Positions 1 to 12,402 of a DNA stretch of 64,000 bases are shown one piece after another. The DNA is taken from assembly GCA_963680875.1 (NCBI GenBank), contig OY804582.1, positions 49,184,646 to 49,248,645 of the forward strand, written 5' to 3'. Each line of letters begins with the position of its first letter. The first letter of the stretch is position 1. The stretch comes from Bathymodiolus brooksi. Its lineage: Eukaryota; Mollusca; Bivalvia; Mytilida; Modiolidae. The translations under genes and the position numbers were made by a program. A model generated the notes under the pieces. It was not told where the DNA came from. It was given only the letters and a program-made list of their open reading frames with translations, and ran no database searches.

Positions 1-254
1 CATTGACTGTCGCCTATAGTGCTTGAACATAATGGCGTATGAATTTGGAACCCTTCTGTCATTTACGACTTCTGAACACATCTTACGTATCTTCAATCTT
101 TTCTGACATACATATTTTAGATTATATTTAGAGTGATAGGGAATATATGCCTACCATTCCTACGTAATCAGTGATAATTGTTGTAGACCTAACTGTTTAT
201 TGTTACGTAGAAACACCATACTAAATATCGTCCTCCGTAAATATCATTTCTTTC
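1..254 (+). repeat. Fragment of an old dispersed repeat
   Basis: The sequence resembles 15,020-15,485, 30,000-30,360, 43,492-43,745 and 55,240-55,730. It includes the end of the 3'-UTR-like repeat described at 896-1,062 and a block around 'cctacgtaatcagtgataa'. No coding sequence was seen. Confidence 0.6.
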
Positions 255-895
255 CAATGATTTTTTCAAGGACAATGAAAAGAATTTAATCTGGTCCTTT
301 AATTTCAATTTCCGCTATATAGATCATGTCATATCACTAAATAAGATTAATGATTTTGTCAATTGCATCTATGCCATTGAGTTTGAGATAAAGCATTCCA
401 CAGATACATCGAAGTCTACTTCATACCATGACCTACACCTTGACATTGGCAGTGAGAGCCCTTTAAGAACGGTATTCTACGACAAAAGAAATAATTTCAA
501 TTTGTCCATTGTAAACTTTTTATTTATATATTTGTATATGTTACAACATTACAACAACACCTCTATGTGGAATACATATCTCTCAGTTGATCCAATATTC
601 CTTAACCCGTGGTTCCCATTATGACCTACTTGATAGAGAGTTACTACTGGTGATGAAGCACTACTGAATCAATTGTTTCTAGTGGCGAAGATGAAGTCAT
701 CTCTTGGAAAGTTATACGTCACAAACATGACCTGGTTAACCGTTACGGAATAGCTGTGTTACAAATGACCACGAATATGCTATGTTTGTTGTCCATGACT
801 ATCACCGGGTTGGTAGCAACAGTAACACGATTGATGCCATATATGGAACAGGAACTGCTTACCCTTGCGAAGTACCTGAGTTCACTCTCAGCTTT
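255..895 (+). pseudogene. Decayed Penelope-like reverse transcriptase, C-terminal part (copy A)
   Basis: Read across several frames, this encodes the last third of a Penelope-like RT related to the one at 41,546-42,148. Recognisable blocks are FRYID followed by H where the family has the second catalytic Asp (about 308-325), a T-S-x-S-Y-x-D-L-H-L-D block near 405-445, FYDKR near 476-490, and a C-terminal block around 690-760. The YIDD motif is therefore damaged, and stops and frameshifts are frequent. Copy A lost one G near 710 compared with copy B, which breaks the C-terminal frame. It is followed directly by a 3'-UTR-like repeat. It is a dead fragment, truncated at its 5' end. Confidence 0.8.
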
Positions 896-1062
896 AAGTA
901 GGTGCCTCTTGTTTGCTCTTTTGTTTTCTGTGTAATGTCATTGTATGTTCTTCTCCTCTTGTTCATTGCAATGTGTTTTCTTCTTCGATTTATGGAATTA
1001 AAGATATCCCTTTGGTATCTGCAAAATTTCCTACGTTGATATTCCTTCTTGTAATATGTGTT
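896..1062 (+). repeat. Retroelement 3'-UTR-like repeat (linked to RT remnant)
   Basis: The repeat has a 'ttttctgtgtaatgt' box, a 'cttcttcgatttatgg' box and a 'ccctttggtatct' box in order. It directly follows the RT remnant at 255-895, and the same arrangement is seen at 43,746-44,555 and 55,785-56,535. This suggests it is the 3' UTR of that element. The boxes resemble a repeat I know as very abundant in mussel transcripts and genomes; that is recognition from memory, not a search. Confidence 0.65.
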
Positions 1063-2660
1063 GAATAGTTTGTGAAGTATCCCCCCTTTTTCATGCATTT
1101 CTCTGACCTCATATTATTGCTTTGACAGTTGATTATTTTTATGAATCTGCAGTATATTCTTTGGTATTACCAGTATTGTGTACCAGTATTGTAGTACCAG
1201 TATCGCGGCCGGCTGCTTCATATTATCCTATTCTTTTGTTCTTGTGTATATGTACTTTAGTTTTTATAATTTTATACATAAAAACGTCATTTGAATATTG
1301 TTAGATTAATGGGAATAGAACCCATGCTGGACTTTTGGATAACTTCTGTCTAATCTATATAATTAAAATATATATATGACTCTTGACAATGTATGTTCAG
1401 AACTGACGAGTACATCCACTTTTAAAGTATATTCTCGGAACAAAATTAACAAGTAACGAGTCGACCTCAAATAATTATAAATAAGACAGAACATAGGTGA
1501 TAATATAGAAGATTTGAAATAACGAAATATAAGCGTGAATCGATGGGACGTATGCCAATACAAGTTTTTCGTTTTAATTGTGGTATTTGTTATCTATTTT
1601 GGCTTTGTAGCTATAGAAAATGTAAAAAAATATAAAATAAAAACGCTTTTGCATATGGAAATGTATTAGGTAAAATAATACACTCTTACGGATCTCGTTT
1701 ATTGTATTTTTTTAGTCTACACTTATATTATATTCTCCATTACGTAATATACGGAATATTGATTTATAATATGTTCTTAAACTACGTCATTGTCGAATAA
1801 CTGTCTGAGATGTATGAAGTATGAAAACGGACGTAATTAAATAAACGTTAGAGAAACCCGAAGGAAAAAAAATATTATCCTCAATAGAGTACACAAATGT
1901 GTCAGTCATTATTCTACTATGAATAGTATGAATATACACATTAACAGATAACATGAATGTCTGGACAATCGGAGATGACACAACGCTGCTCTCTCAAATT
2001 CCTTATACCACCTTTTATGCAAAATCTGACGCATCCCCACTCCCATACTCCCGCAGAGGTTTTATTCTCAACTAACGTCGGATGAGTCCCAAAAGATATT
2101 GCCCCTATTCTAGACAAAAGAAATCAATCTGCATATAACGAACCTGCCTATCACATGCAAGGTATCGAACACATAGTACCTAGCAGCATGGTAGACCTTT
2201 TTTGCAACAATAACATGCTTACCATCGCAAAAAACGTATTCCACAAAAAAGCAACATTAGTCCTAATTCACAATTACCATCAATGAGCTTGACTTAAAAT
2301 GAGTAAACATTTTCAGAGTCGACACTATCCTCCTATAATTTCCCTAGACATTCGCCGAGGTATCACACCGTCGCACCTATTGCATAATCTATAATACTAC
2401 AACATCAATCCCACAGCAATAACAATGGTTTAGTTCCTTCATTCGGAACAGAAAAACGAGCGTTAAACTCTGATGTGCTGTTTGCGCGCTAGTCCGAGGA
2501 CCCCCTGATGTATCTCAATTGCAAAATACCTTTTCTGACCTATATCAAAGACACACCAAGAACAGTAACTTCATCCGAGACAAATGTGTTTGCCTGCTAT
2601 TTCGATCCATCATAACCAGGCTGAGAGCAACATGCCCCACTAAGATCTAGCATCACCTGG
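1063..2660. other. Non-coding stretch with an older copy at 56,536-58,050
   Basis: No convincing gene was seen. Short ORFs here (for example 1,363-1,563 minus and 1,787-1,981 minus) have no recognisable domain, and their counterparts in the older copy are altered. The stretch matches 44,556-46,152 closely (copy B) and 56,536-58,050 loosely, so it behaves as a dispersed or tandem repeat unit. Confidence 0.6.
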
Positions 2661-5600
2661 TTTCGACCGTTAGATAAGGAGATTTAAACATATGTGAGAA
2701 TGAAATGTAAATGTGGAAGTAACGTAAAAATAAAATTATAATATCACGTATGCATTGGCTTGGAGAAGAATGCGTATTGTCAGACATGGTTAGCATGTTT
2801 AAGTCATTTCATGTATTTTACAGGACCATGGCGCATACAAGCATTAACAATGTTCGTCTTGTTCCTTTACATATTCATTTTCGCGGGAAACATACTAAAT
2901 ATAATAATCTAACGACTACGAAACGCCGGTGACAATGTCAGGTTGTTAATGATTTACCTTATGCTTGTTAGCATTTCATTTGCGTGTTAAAAGCAAAATT
3001 CAACGCATTTTAATTCTTGAATTAGACAGCGCTACATGATTTGTGTGCGATCATCGCCACATCATTATGCATACATTAGAATCATTGTACAAAGTGTACT
3101 ACCGTGTGGTACTGTCAGACACATTAGAATGTGTTGGGATTTTAATATGGATTGGCAGGATATACGACAATTGTATCCCTCGCTACTGTTCCAAACAAGT
3201 ATGGCTGCTAAGAATTATTTCTGAGATAGATAAAGGAAATTGATATGTCTATTTACTACAATTAAGATTTGACTCAATTATTGTGAAAGTCATCCTTACC
3301 CAATAGGTTGTACTTTATGCAATTTATTGATAAAATAAGAACGCCTTAATACCTTTTGCATGATGTTTTAGAATAAACATATGATCACCCATTATCTCAA
3401 CATTTCCAATTTTACAATGTAGAATGTGCATTTGAAAACCTATGCCGTAAATAGGTATTCAGCTATAGAAGAAAACAAACACTAAGGTTTGTCTGGAGGG
3501 TAATTTCCAGACCGATTAAAGTAACGCAAATTCTGCAATCCCGCTATCGAGATTCATTCCTCATGGACATAACTCATTCTCAAATACACGTCCAACACGA
3601 CAGCTCACACAAGTTGGTCTATTAGAAAACTTGGACCTTACATGTAAAGTAATAAAGACTGAGAGATTGTATAGTTGTATTTACGTTTACATTGTAGATT
3701 TCGATTCATTTTTACATTCTTGATTGGAATATACATAGTGCATGTTATTCTTTGATGTTTTAAAAAAGGACAGACACATTTTTGTGAAATGAATAGTGTT
3801 CTCAGAGATTTCGATAAAAAATCGATTTCACACATAAAATAGTATTCGCCAAACACTGACTGTGTACAAAGAAAAAGTCATGCTTTGTCAACAAATTTCA
3901 ATGAAATTATCAAAACTGTCATCTAAAACAGCCGTGATCCTTTTCATTTATTAAAAACGAAACGTTTGTTTCTTAGTTTTATAACTTCCACGGCCAATTC
4001 AAACGCTCAACAATTACTCAATTTACGTTAAACAGCAATCACTCACTTATTCGATCTATTGTATCGAGGGCATACTTGTTAAAACCTTACTTCTTTGATT
4101 ATGATCAGCGGACTGTCTTTTGATATCCTGTTGTTTTGCTATAATACACACTACGCGTCAGTCCAATGGACAGGACGTAAACATGTATTATGTGATTCAA
4201 ATGTCTTTGATGTGAAAGAACCATTGCAGCTTGGATATAGTCGGGTTTTTTCTGGATCTCCAATTAAATTATAATGTGGTATTCAATTAAATATGATATG
4301 AAAATGTAGATACATAAGTTTTATCTAAATCAAAAGATTGGCAAGCCAATATATGCAGATGTATTTCAAAGCAAGATATCCAAAGATCCAAATGAGGATA
4401 GACAAAATTAGATAAGTTTACTTATACCTGAGAGAGACTATCCTTAGTTGGAATAATAATTACATATATGTTAATTTAAGGTACGGTACACTGCATATTT
4501 TTCTGTATGATAACGCCATTACTTCGATGTAAGGCGATTGATTACCAAAACGAAAGAACTAATCCATAAAAGTCAGAGTTTGTAGCAGATTTTTAGCACC
4601 GATATCAATATGTTCGTTGTATTTTAGACGAAAATAGTGTTGCTCATTATAAAAAATCATTCATGATATGGCCTCCTTGTATTATTATCTGAGGGGAAGG
4701 TTGTATGAGAACTGCTTCTTATTACGAAATCCATTAACCTTAACGTTGACAGTAGGATTTTTAACTATAGACAAATACCCGTGCTGTATATTTGGCGGAG
4801 TCCGTGTTGCTCATCTGATAAGTCATTGGTGTTGCGCATCCTCGTTCTTTTTATTGTGCTAAATGTTACCTGTTTATCTGCGTTGTTAATTTTTGGTTGC
4901 CCATTCCGTTTTTTCTAACATTTATTTACTCATAGTGTCCAGATTGGTTGCATTTTTGTGTTAGCAACTTAAAATAGTAGACTACTAACAAATTGTAAAA
5001 TAAATTAGTACTCAAAATGTGTCAAAGTCAATGTCGGTAGATGCATTTTTGTCTGGTAAATGAATATATAAAGAGGTAAAATTAACGTATTGTTTTAATA
5101 CTTTCATGTAAAAAACATATAAAACGAGTAAGAATGATATCGATGATTTTTCCGACAATGCGCATGTGCAAAGTACAGTACATTATATCAGGAATGATAT
5201 ATAGTCAATGACAGACATCGAATTGGAATACTTTTATTATCTTCCGATCCATCTTGGCATACACTTGTAATGATAATAATGTCTTCTTTGTATTGTGTGT
5301 TCATGAAAACTATTTATCTCATTGTCAAACAGGAAAAAAGCACCAAATAGATTTGATCAAGTATACATACAACAGACAAATAGTTACAAATGAAAATAAA
5401 AAAAACACTAACTCATGTTGAAAAACTTAAATAAAAAAAAATATATATATGGTTTTATGTGTAAGTCTAGCTGCAAGGTTGACACTAGGTTTATCCTGTA
5501 CATTTCAATGAAATAAAATTTGTTGCAATTTCTTGCTTTTACGTTAATTCTGTTACTATGTTAAACACAACTCGGATAGATATCAAATACACTGTTATTT

Positions 5601-5747
5601 ACAAAAGAATAAAACACGTCTGTTACAATTTTAAAAGCTTACGGAGATGATTTTTTTCAATTAATCGCTGGAATATGCATACATACACACACAACTGGTG
5701 TAAATCGTAGCATACACATATCGTACTACACCTTAATGACTTGTCGA
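2661..5747. other. Unrecognised AT-rich sequence
   Basis: No domain, RNA gene or clear element was found. Weak similarity to 31,250-31,330 (near 4,973-5,045), to 32,390-32,500 (near 4,763-4,850) and to 37,328-37,410 (near 5,326-5,415) suggests old shared ancestry with the central mosaic. The short ORFs lack recognisable features. Confidence 0.5.
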
Positions 5748-5900
5748 TAATAGAAATCCCCTGGATTACATAGGAGACTTCCACTTATGTCATACTGATT
5801 ATCTATCAGTATATAATGTAGATAATAGAAATCCCTAGGATTACCTAGAAGCCGTCCACCTATGGCATACTCTTCTCTATCAGTATATAATATAGATAAC
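5748..5900. repeat. Two-copy tandem repeat, about 75 bp
   Basis: Two adjacent units each contain 'gataatagaaatccc' followed by 'tatctatcagtatataat' or a close variant. Copy B has the same pair at about 49,241-49,395. A single diverged unit lies at 10,353-10,415. Confidence 0.75.
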
Positions 5901-6074
5901 GTTCATATATCACATTGTTGTATTCTATCAATGATGAACCACAGCTATTAGAGGTGTCCATTCATTCCATAAGTTATAATATTTGTTAATAGTTTGGGTA
6001 AGCATTGAATATATTTAATGGAACGATTCAATCAACACAAGCAATTAACAGATACATGAAATAACACCATCTAT

Positions 6075-6300
6075 ATCAAATTTAGAACGTACGACGCGTT
6101 TCTGGAATAACCTCCATCGGAGTTCGGTAATTTTGTTATTACCCTTATTCATCCGGAACGCTCAAAATCGAAAGATTAGAAAGCGAAATAAATTAAACTC
6201 TTTGGGGCAATACAACCAAAGAGTCTAAGCAGGATAGCCAAAATCAGCCAAGGTCACCTATGCCTGAAGGAGGTGAACCTTAGTATTAAAAAGGTTTTTA
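6075..6300. repeat. Dispersed repeat with 'gacgcgtttctggaataa' core
   Basis: The core is repeated at 8,225-8,360 and 36,525-36,600, in copy B at 49,568-49,790 and 51,718-51,850, and inverted near 58,305-58,345. Downstream is a hairpin with 9-bp perfect arms (6,197-6,205 and 6,216-6,224) around a 10-base loop. The element type was not identified. Confidence 0.6.
6118..6147 (+). mobile_element. 30-bp micro-fragment of the Naiad 3' end
   Basis: Thirty bases match the last bases of the Penelope-like element at 42,481-42,510 with about one difference. Related repeats at 8,245-8,265 and 36,540-36,560 lack this stretch, so it looks inserted into the dispersed repeat between 'catc' and 'catcc'. Copy B carries it at 49,611-49,640. 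Confidence 0.7.
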
Positions 6301-8224
6301 AGCATCAAAGGGACAACCAGAAGCTATACAACTATGCGATCAGACATTATTTGTTTATGCAAACATTGTGTTTTAACATATACAGGCTGTATCTGATGTA
6401 TATTGTTAATCTTATTCCATATGACCATTTCCCTAGCATTGCATTTCTCTCGCTTCTAGCAACCAAGCGAGGTATTAGATAACTCTGTAACCTATAGTAT
6501 ATCTCTGAATTATGATGGTCCATGAAACCTATTGTCTTGATATTATTTCAGCAAGGAGTTTAATTTAATCTTTAAAACATTAAGCAATTATTATTCAAAC
6601 TAGTAAACCTGGAATGTGTATTAGAGAGCGATTTAATCAATATTTCGGTGATAACATATGTGAACTAAGAGTAGGTGATGTGGCACTCTAATTTGATATA
6701 TCACATGAAAACCAAACAAATGACTCCAGCAAAATAATTACGAAAATATGAACTCTTCCGGTACACATGATATTTGTATGGCCAAATTTAAGTTTTCTGC
6801 GTAATGTTTTATAGATTAGCGGCTTCTGATTACCTATTTGGTATCTGCAAACTTGTCACATATATATTGTGTACAAGATGGTAACTAAGAATGTTAAATG
6901 CTAAGAAACCTGAACAGTGAATTAAGTCTCGTGTTTAAAAAATGTAAAGTGTAAAAACGGTGGTGTACAAAGAAGGTTATGCAACTGTAAGTGTATGATG
7001 CATCACGCCATCAAAACGGAAGCCTTGGTCTAGAAAAATAGGTTAACCACAACAAGTTTTATCGAAGTGCCGGTACCAACCAATGCAAGTGAATGGTCAT
7101 GTATATATGTGTAAGGGATGTATATTTTGGTCTGTTTCTTCGATTTACGATTAGATTGTGGTGCTGTTTTAATTGAATGTTCTTTTTCTTTCTTTCCATG
7201 TTCACTAGTATACGTTTCAATTAAACATTTCACCTATTTGACTACTGATAAATTTCTTTCAATTAATGTCAAACAATAACACATCTAGCAGTCATATAAA
7301 TAGAAATGTGTTCCAGTCTCTTGCCTTTGCTTGTACCTGATTGGCTTAATCATATTTTGTTCAACATTTTCGAAAACATGTGAACCCCGTGTACCTCGAA
7401 TAGGCTCACATGTTTGCTAATCGTAAAATGCAGACTAAGTGAGGCTTCATACTTGCCTTGTGTTGTGACCCGTGCTGATGGAGGTCGGGTTCCTGTTGAC
7501 TGTTGCCCTTACTTCATCTAGACGGGAAATCAAATGAACTATGTTCGATCAATCAGCTGATTCCTATTCAAAAATACACTAAATCTGAAAAATCATCAAA
7601 TAAATTAAGGTTCATCTTCCTCATGCATTGATATACAGTCAAGCATAACAATAAAAGTCACTGAAGGGAATCTGGGATTGTGGGATTCGTGTTACATTAT
7701 CTTTAGCTTTATGTGTATCTTTTGTAGATCATTGCCTGTCTTCTTGTCCTCTTTGTGTTGTTTGTCCTTCTTCGATGATTTTCGAATTAGGATTACCCTT
7801 TGGTATTTTCAAACTCTTCTTACTCTTCATATTCAAGAGGAATTTACAGCTACATTTACAGATATTGCTTTTTATATACATGTCCTAGACAGAAACGCAA
7901 TATAAAACATATATCTCACTTTGAAATGTTTAAAGAGAGATGTTTTCTACGTCAATGAAAATAAACAACGTTACCATAAGAAAATATTATACTACAATAC
8001 TATCTAAGGACTGTATGAGTTTGATATTACAAGTTAAATACTTTAATGTAGCATGTACTTCTTGAGATAAATTGAAATGAAATATACAGGCGCTATATAA
8101 TACGTTCAGGAGTTGTAGGAATTCCACTCTAAAGAAACGGATATCATATAGATGTACTGATTTAAATTGATATATATATATATTATCGTCTTATTATTAG
8201 ATGTTCAATAAATATATCAAATTT
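6301..8224. other. Mostly unrecognised, with two 3'-UTR-like fragments
   Basis: Fragments of the 3'-UTR-like repeat lie at 6,787-6,860 (boxes 'tttctgcgtaatgtttta' and 'tatttggtatctgc') and at 7,678-7,830 (boxes 'gtagatcattg', 'ttcttcgatg' and 'ccctttggtatt'). The rest shows no gene. Short ORFs here are identical in copy B only because the duplication is recent. Confidence 0.5.
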
Positions 8225-8360
8225 AGTGTGCACGACGCGTTTCTGGAATAAGCATCATCAGGTACGCTCAATATCAAAAGATTGGAAAAACAAATAATTT
8301 ACCGATCATCTCAGTGATTAAGAATATGTCAAGGAAACTATAATTCAGGTTTTGCTTTTG
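8225..8360. repeat. Dispersed repeat, second copy of the 6,075 family
   Basis: Contains 'cgacgcgtttctggaataa' followed by 'catcatcaggtacgctcaa' and an 'aaaagattgg' box. It lacks the 30-bp Naiad tail present at 6,118-6,147. Confidence 0.6.
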
Positions 8361-9882
8361 CGAAAAGTATGTTTATCAATTATTATAATATGACGTCCTT
8401 CTTTCGCTTTGCAAACAAACGAACGATTAATCAGATGGCAAAATCGCATTAACACATGCGCGGCACATATTCAAGCCAGGTGATACAATCACGAAATAAA
8501 ATTATTTACATGATTGTTAACTTTTTAATCATCTATATCCACAGAAAATAATCAACAGAGCCAAAATTAGTAATATGCGAGGTACAATTAAAACATGCAA
8601 GCACACTATTATTGTTACGGATGCTCCATTAATGCGATTGACTTTCCCGTCCTAAAAGTACATGTGACTGACTCTCCCGTCGTAAAAGTATATGTTGATG
8701 AGTTATCGTCTGCTCGAATTTCGCAGCATACATTGTGTGCGACATTGTCCGCGGACGTAAATATAAATTACCGTCTTCTAAGTATACTACCTTAGTTGCA
8801 CTGTTAGACACATCGAAATCGAAATTTTTCATGGAAGCCAGAATGTGTGTTGGGATTAAATACTAATATCCCATGTTAAAACTCAAAACACATTATGGTT
8901 TCCATGATTTGTTTCTCAAATAAATAATAATTGATAATAAGATCAATTTCAACATGATATACCACATAATTAAAGGTATTCGAAAACAAGTTTAAATCAA
9001 TGTTAAGCTTTATATAGCAATGCATTTCTTGGGCTTGATGGCTGAAGTAGAAGGAATAAGGATGTGCTGCTGTAGGTTGTTAGCTTATGAAGTACATTAT
9101 TACAGATTATTTCTGTCCTCGTTAGACTGTTGTATGTTTTAATATGTTTGCATAAATAATCAGTGATAATTGTTGTAGACCTTCCTGTGAACTGCCACAT
9201 TGAATTATCGTACTAAATATCATCCTCCGGCAATATAATATGCTTACAATCAGATTGTTATGATGTCCATCATGTCCATTATTCACATCAGTTTGAGTTC
9301 AAAAATGAACTTCTCGACATAAATTATAATAATCTAACCCGATCGTATAATTTCACGTTCGACTAATCAATTCTAAGTTTGATGATTTTGTTGGTAGCAT
9401 CTATCCAATTGCGTTTTAAGTAAAGGCTGCCACATATATAGTTAGATATCACACTATGTAAAGAGTGTCCTCTATGAGCTGTGTCTTCGCGTGTAAAGTG
9501 TATTGTGACTTCTTTTTTATTAACACTCTTGACGACAGGACATGCAGTGTGAAAAGATTATTGCTTGATTGGGTAATATATTTTTAATTTTTACTCATCA
9601 CAACTTATTGTATAATAAATTTAGCATACATACATTCCATTTTCTCTAGATAAAGCTATTGCATTTCATAACAATAGGTGTATGTTGTTTGTGTGTTCAT
9701 CAATATGGACCACATGTTTGGCAATTAATTGCATTCAATGAAAGAGTAATAACACAAATCTTTAAAAGGGCTTTAGCATAAAACCAAACATGTTGAACTA
9801 AGTTACAAGGGAAAATTATGTGCAATAGTTTAAGTTGAAAGTTGTGTATTTTTTTATCTTTAGTTATACATAAGACATTGAA
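8361..9882. other. No gene seen; part of copy A
   Basis: Contains a small two-unit tandem repeat (about 30 bp period) near 8,637-8,695. Near 9,018-9,130 there is a block also found, split by a 0.7-kb insert, at 28,850-29,680. Short ORFs overlap on opposite strands near 8,595-8,832 and have no recognisable domain. Confidence 0.5.
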
Positions 9883-11507
9883 TAAATGCCAATCTTCTAC
9901 AGAAGTTTCTGAATCGTTTTCTCCTTTTTATGGCACATACCGGTACTAGACTCTTTTAGAATTCTCTGAATAAATAATTTGTAAAATTGCATATTAGGTC
10001 ATGGATCATAGTTTCACACATAATAATATGCTTCCAATTAGTTGGAATTGCACTAATAATACCATTCATGTATCTAGTTGATATACTGTTAGGATAATAT
10101 CTTTTTGCTGTTGCTTTTGTCTGTTTTTATTGATTTTCTTTTAGGACAAGATTTTCTTCCCTCTTGCTTTTGTCTGTTTTGGTTCATCTATTTTATATCA
10201 ATTGTCTTTTGCTCTTGTCTGTATATACTAAATTAACATTAGTTTAATTTGAATAAAAGAGTTGAATATCATTTATTATATTATGTGCCTACACACATAC
10301 AACTTATGTAAAGCATAGCATACACAGATCGTGTTACATCTTACTATATTGTAGATAATAGAAATCCCTAAGAATACCTAGAAGCCATCCACTTATAGCG
10401 TATTCTCTATTCTCCAATAAAGCTAACAAAGTTTAATAAACTTTCTGTGTCAGATACTCAATTTATCTGATAACCCCTTTGGTGTTTTCTTATCTAAAGA
10501 AATATGTCGACAATCTCATCATACCAGATTGTCCAAAACTTCCTGTTTAACAACGATTAATGATATATAGAATAAGATAGAATTATTTTAGCCGTTCATC
10601 CCACCATGTACGACCGATCATTCTACCATGTACGATAGCACGCCGGGTTTTATTTAAAAAAAAGTGTTATGCAATAAACTTATATATGTGTATCTTATCC
10701 CTCTTCATTCATTTAAATCATTATAATAAAACATTAAAAGAAAATTCATATATCCCGTACCAACGACCAAGGCACGCTCAGGACAAACCATATATTGTTA
10801 CACTGGGAACTTGCGTTCTCACGGCACATAATATTTAGTCAGACGCCGCTGGGACGCAGTGTGAAGACCATACTGACTTTGAATATGCTGAATTTTCTTT
10901 AAAAATTGTATATACAAAGACGATTTGTATAAAATACTCTTATAAATAAATCATATTAATAGCACACATCACGAATTCAATCTTAAACACATATTTAATA
11001 TGAAAATGTTGACTTGTCGCACGAACAGGTGGCTAGAGAATGACTCAAACACACCTTAACAAATATCACGATCTAAATATAGCTAATGCTCATTAGTTGA
11101 AAACAACAATCTACTATTTTCCCGATTTTACTATTTGGTATCTTCAAACTCTTCTAACGTCGAACAAATACCACCGATATGCTCTACTTTAATATATAAG
11201 TTAACACTGTGTTGAATTTTAATTCTTTATTACCTGTGAAGGTGAATGTATCTGCAAACACCAGTTATAACATATTCACACTATTTCCTTGTCATATTGT
11301 ATTTGTGTCAGTCCATATTGAGATATACAAGTTTGCAGACAGTTTCCATTCGTATTCAACTATTAAAGGTAAATTCAAATTATCGAAATACTTAAATAGA
11401 TTTACACTATGCACTTTTCAAAAAAGAATCTGATAAACAAATATCAAAATAAATATATTTTAGATTTTAGTACCGTTTTGCATCCGGACCAACACTCTAC
11501 TGACTTG

Positions 11508-11719
11508 GATCGTCATGGTCGTGATTGTATCGTAGTTGGAATTACAACTACCTATGCTATCGGTGCCCATCACCACTAACGTGTTCGAATCCCGCTGAGA
11601 TGAAGTGCACTCGATACATCATTATGGGGTAACATTTCCTCCACCAGTAAAACTGAAGGCAACGATATAGCTGAAATATTGTTGAAACTGGGGTTAAGCA
11701 CCATAACCCTAATCCTAAC
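11508..11719 (+). mobile_element. tRNA-derived SINE, mollusc type
   Basis: It carries an RNA polymerase III B-box-like sequence 'gttcgaatccc' at 11,583-11,593 and the tail motif 'atatagctgaaatattgttg' at 11,665-11,684, which I recognise from mollusc SINEs. Flanking direct repeats of 14 bases (11,494-11,507 and 11,720-11,733; 12 of 14 identical) look like a target-site duplication. The older paralog near 34,755-34,775 has a single copy of that site and no SINE. The A box is not clear, so the promoter is probably decayed. Confidence 0.8.
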
Positions 11720-11981
11720 TCTCTATTGACTTGTTCTTCGGTGTCCTATTCACTCAACAAAATGGCAAAGAGATGATTGATTTTCTTAATTGATATATTA
11801 ACGATAACCATAAATACGGTACTAGGCTATCTAACAAACAGACCTCACTTAACTGAGGACACCAGCTAAATTTATTTAGAAAGATATTGGAAGACGTAGT
11901 TTGAATAATCCTCACCAGGCACGCTTGAATATTATAGAAAATTGTATATCTTTGAGAGTAAGCAAACTAAGTAGCTTAAAT

Positions 11982-12130
11982 ATACAATATTGGTGAATTG
12001 ACGGTAAATATAGAATTTATGTGGCGAGACTTAGAAACGGGGAAATGACGAGCTTTTAGCGAGTCTTTCCATCCGTTTTGTGCCGAGCCACATAAATTAT
12101 ATATTTACCGTCAATACACCAATATTGTAT
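11982..12130. repeat. Foldback (inverted repeat) with arms of about 43 bp
   Basis: The left arm (11,982-12,025) and right arm (12,087-12,130) are near-perfect reverse complements, for example 'ttgacggtaaatata' against 'tatatttaccgtcaa'. The 61-base centre has a weaker internal dyad. It resembles a MITE or foldback element. Confidence 0.85.
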
Positions 12131-12233
12131 TTATCCTGCAAGCAAATTTGCAAAAGAAAATGTTATTCAATTTAATAATAGAAAACAGATAACGGAAACC
12201 TCATTGGTACCTCAATAGTAGTTCCATTAAAGG

Positions 12234-12392
12234 GCATGGCTTAATAGCGTTAATAGGTTAATGTAGAAAGTGCTATTATGACAGTGGTGTGGCTTAATAG
12301 CTTTATTAGACTAATGTGAAAAGTGTTATTATGACAGGGGTGTGGCTTAATAGCTTTATTAGGCCAATGTGAAAAGTGTTATTATGACACTG
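12234..12392. repeat. 53-bp minisatellite, three units
   Basis: 'ggcttaatag' or a near match recurs at 12,238, 12,291 and 12,344, a 53-base period. Each unit ends with a 'gctattatgaca' or 'gttattatgaca' box. Confidence 0.85.
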
Positions 12393-12402
12393 TCATAATA
12401 AC
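12378..12402. repeat. Perfect palindrome closing the minisatellite
   Basis: Twelve-base arms 'gttattatgaca' and 'tgtcataataac' are separated by one base. The last minisatellite unit thus meets an inverted copy of its own end. Confidence 0.85.

Noticed and set aside
1363..9200. Short ORFs of 60-80 codons present in both duplication copies
   Set aside because: They are shared only because the duplication is recent. They have no recognisable domain and several are broken in copy B or copy C.
11560..11600. tRNA gene suggested by a B-box-like sequence
   Set aside because: No cloverleaf could be formed, and the sequence continues into a SINE body with target-site duplications.
11690..11716. Telomere-like 'ccctaa' pattern
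   Set aside because: Only two imperfect units occur, and they form the end of the SINE.
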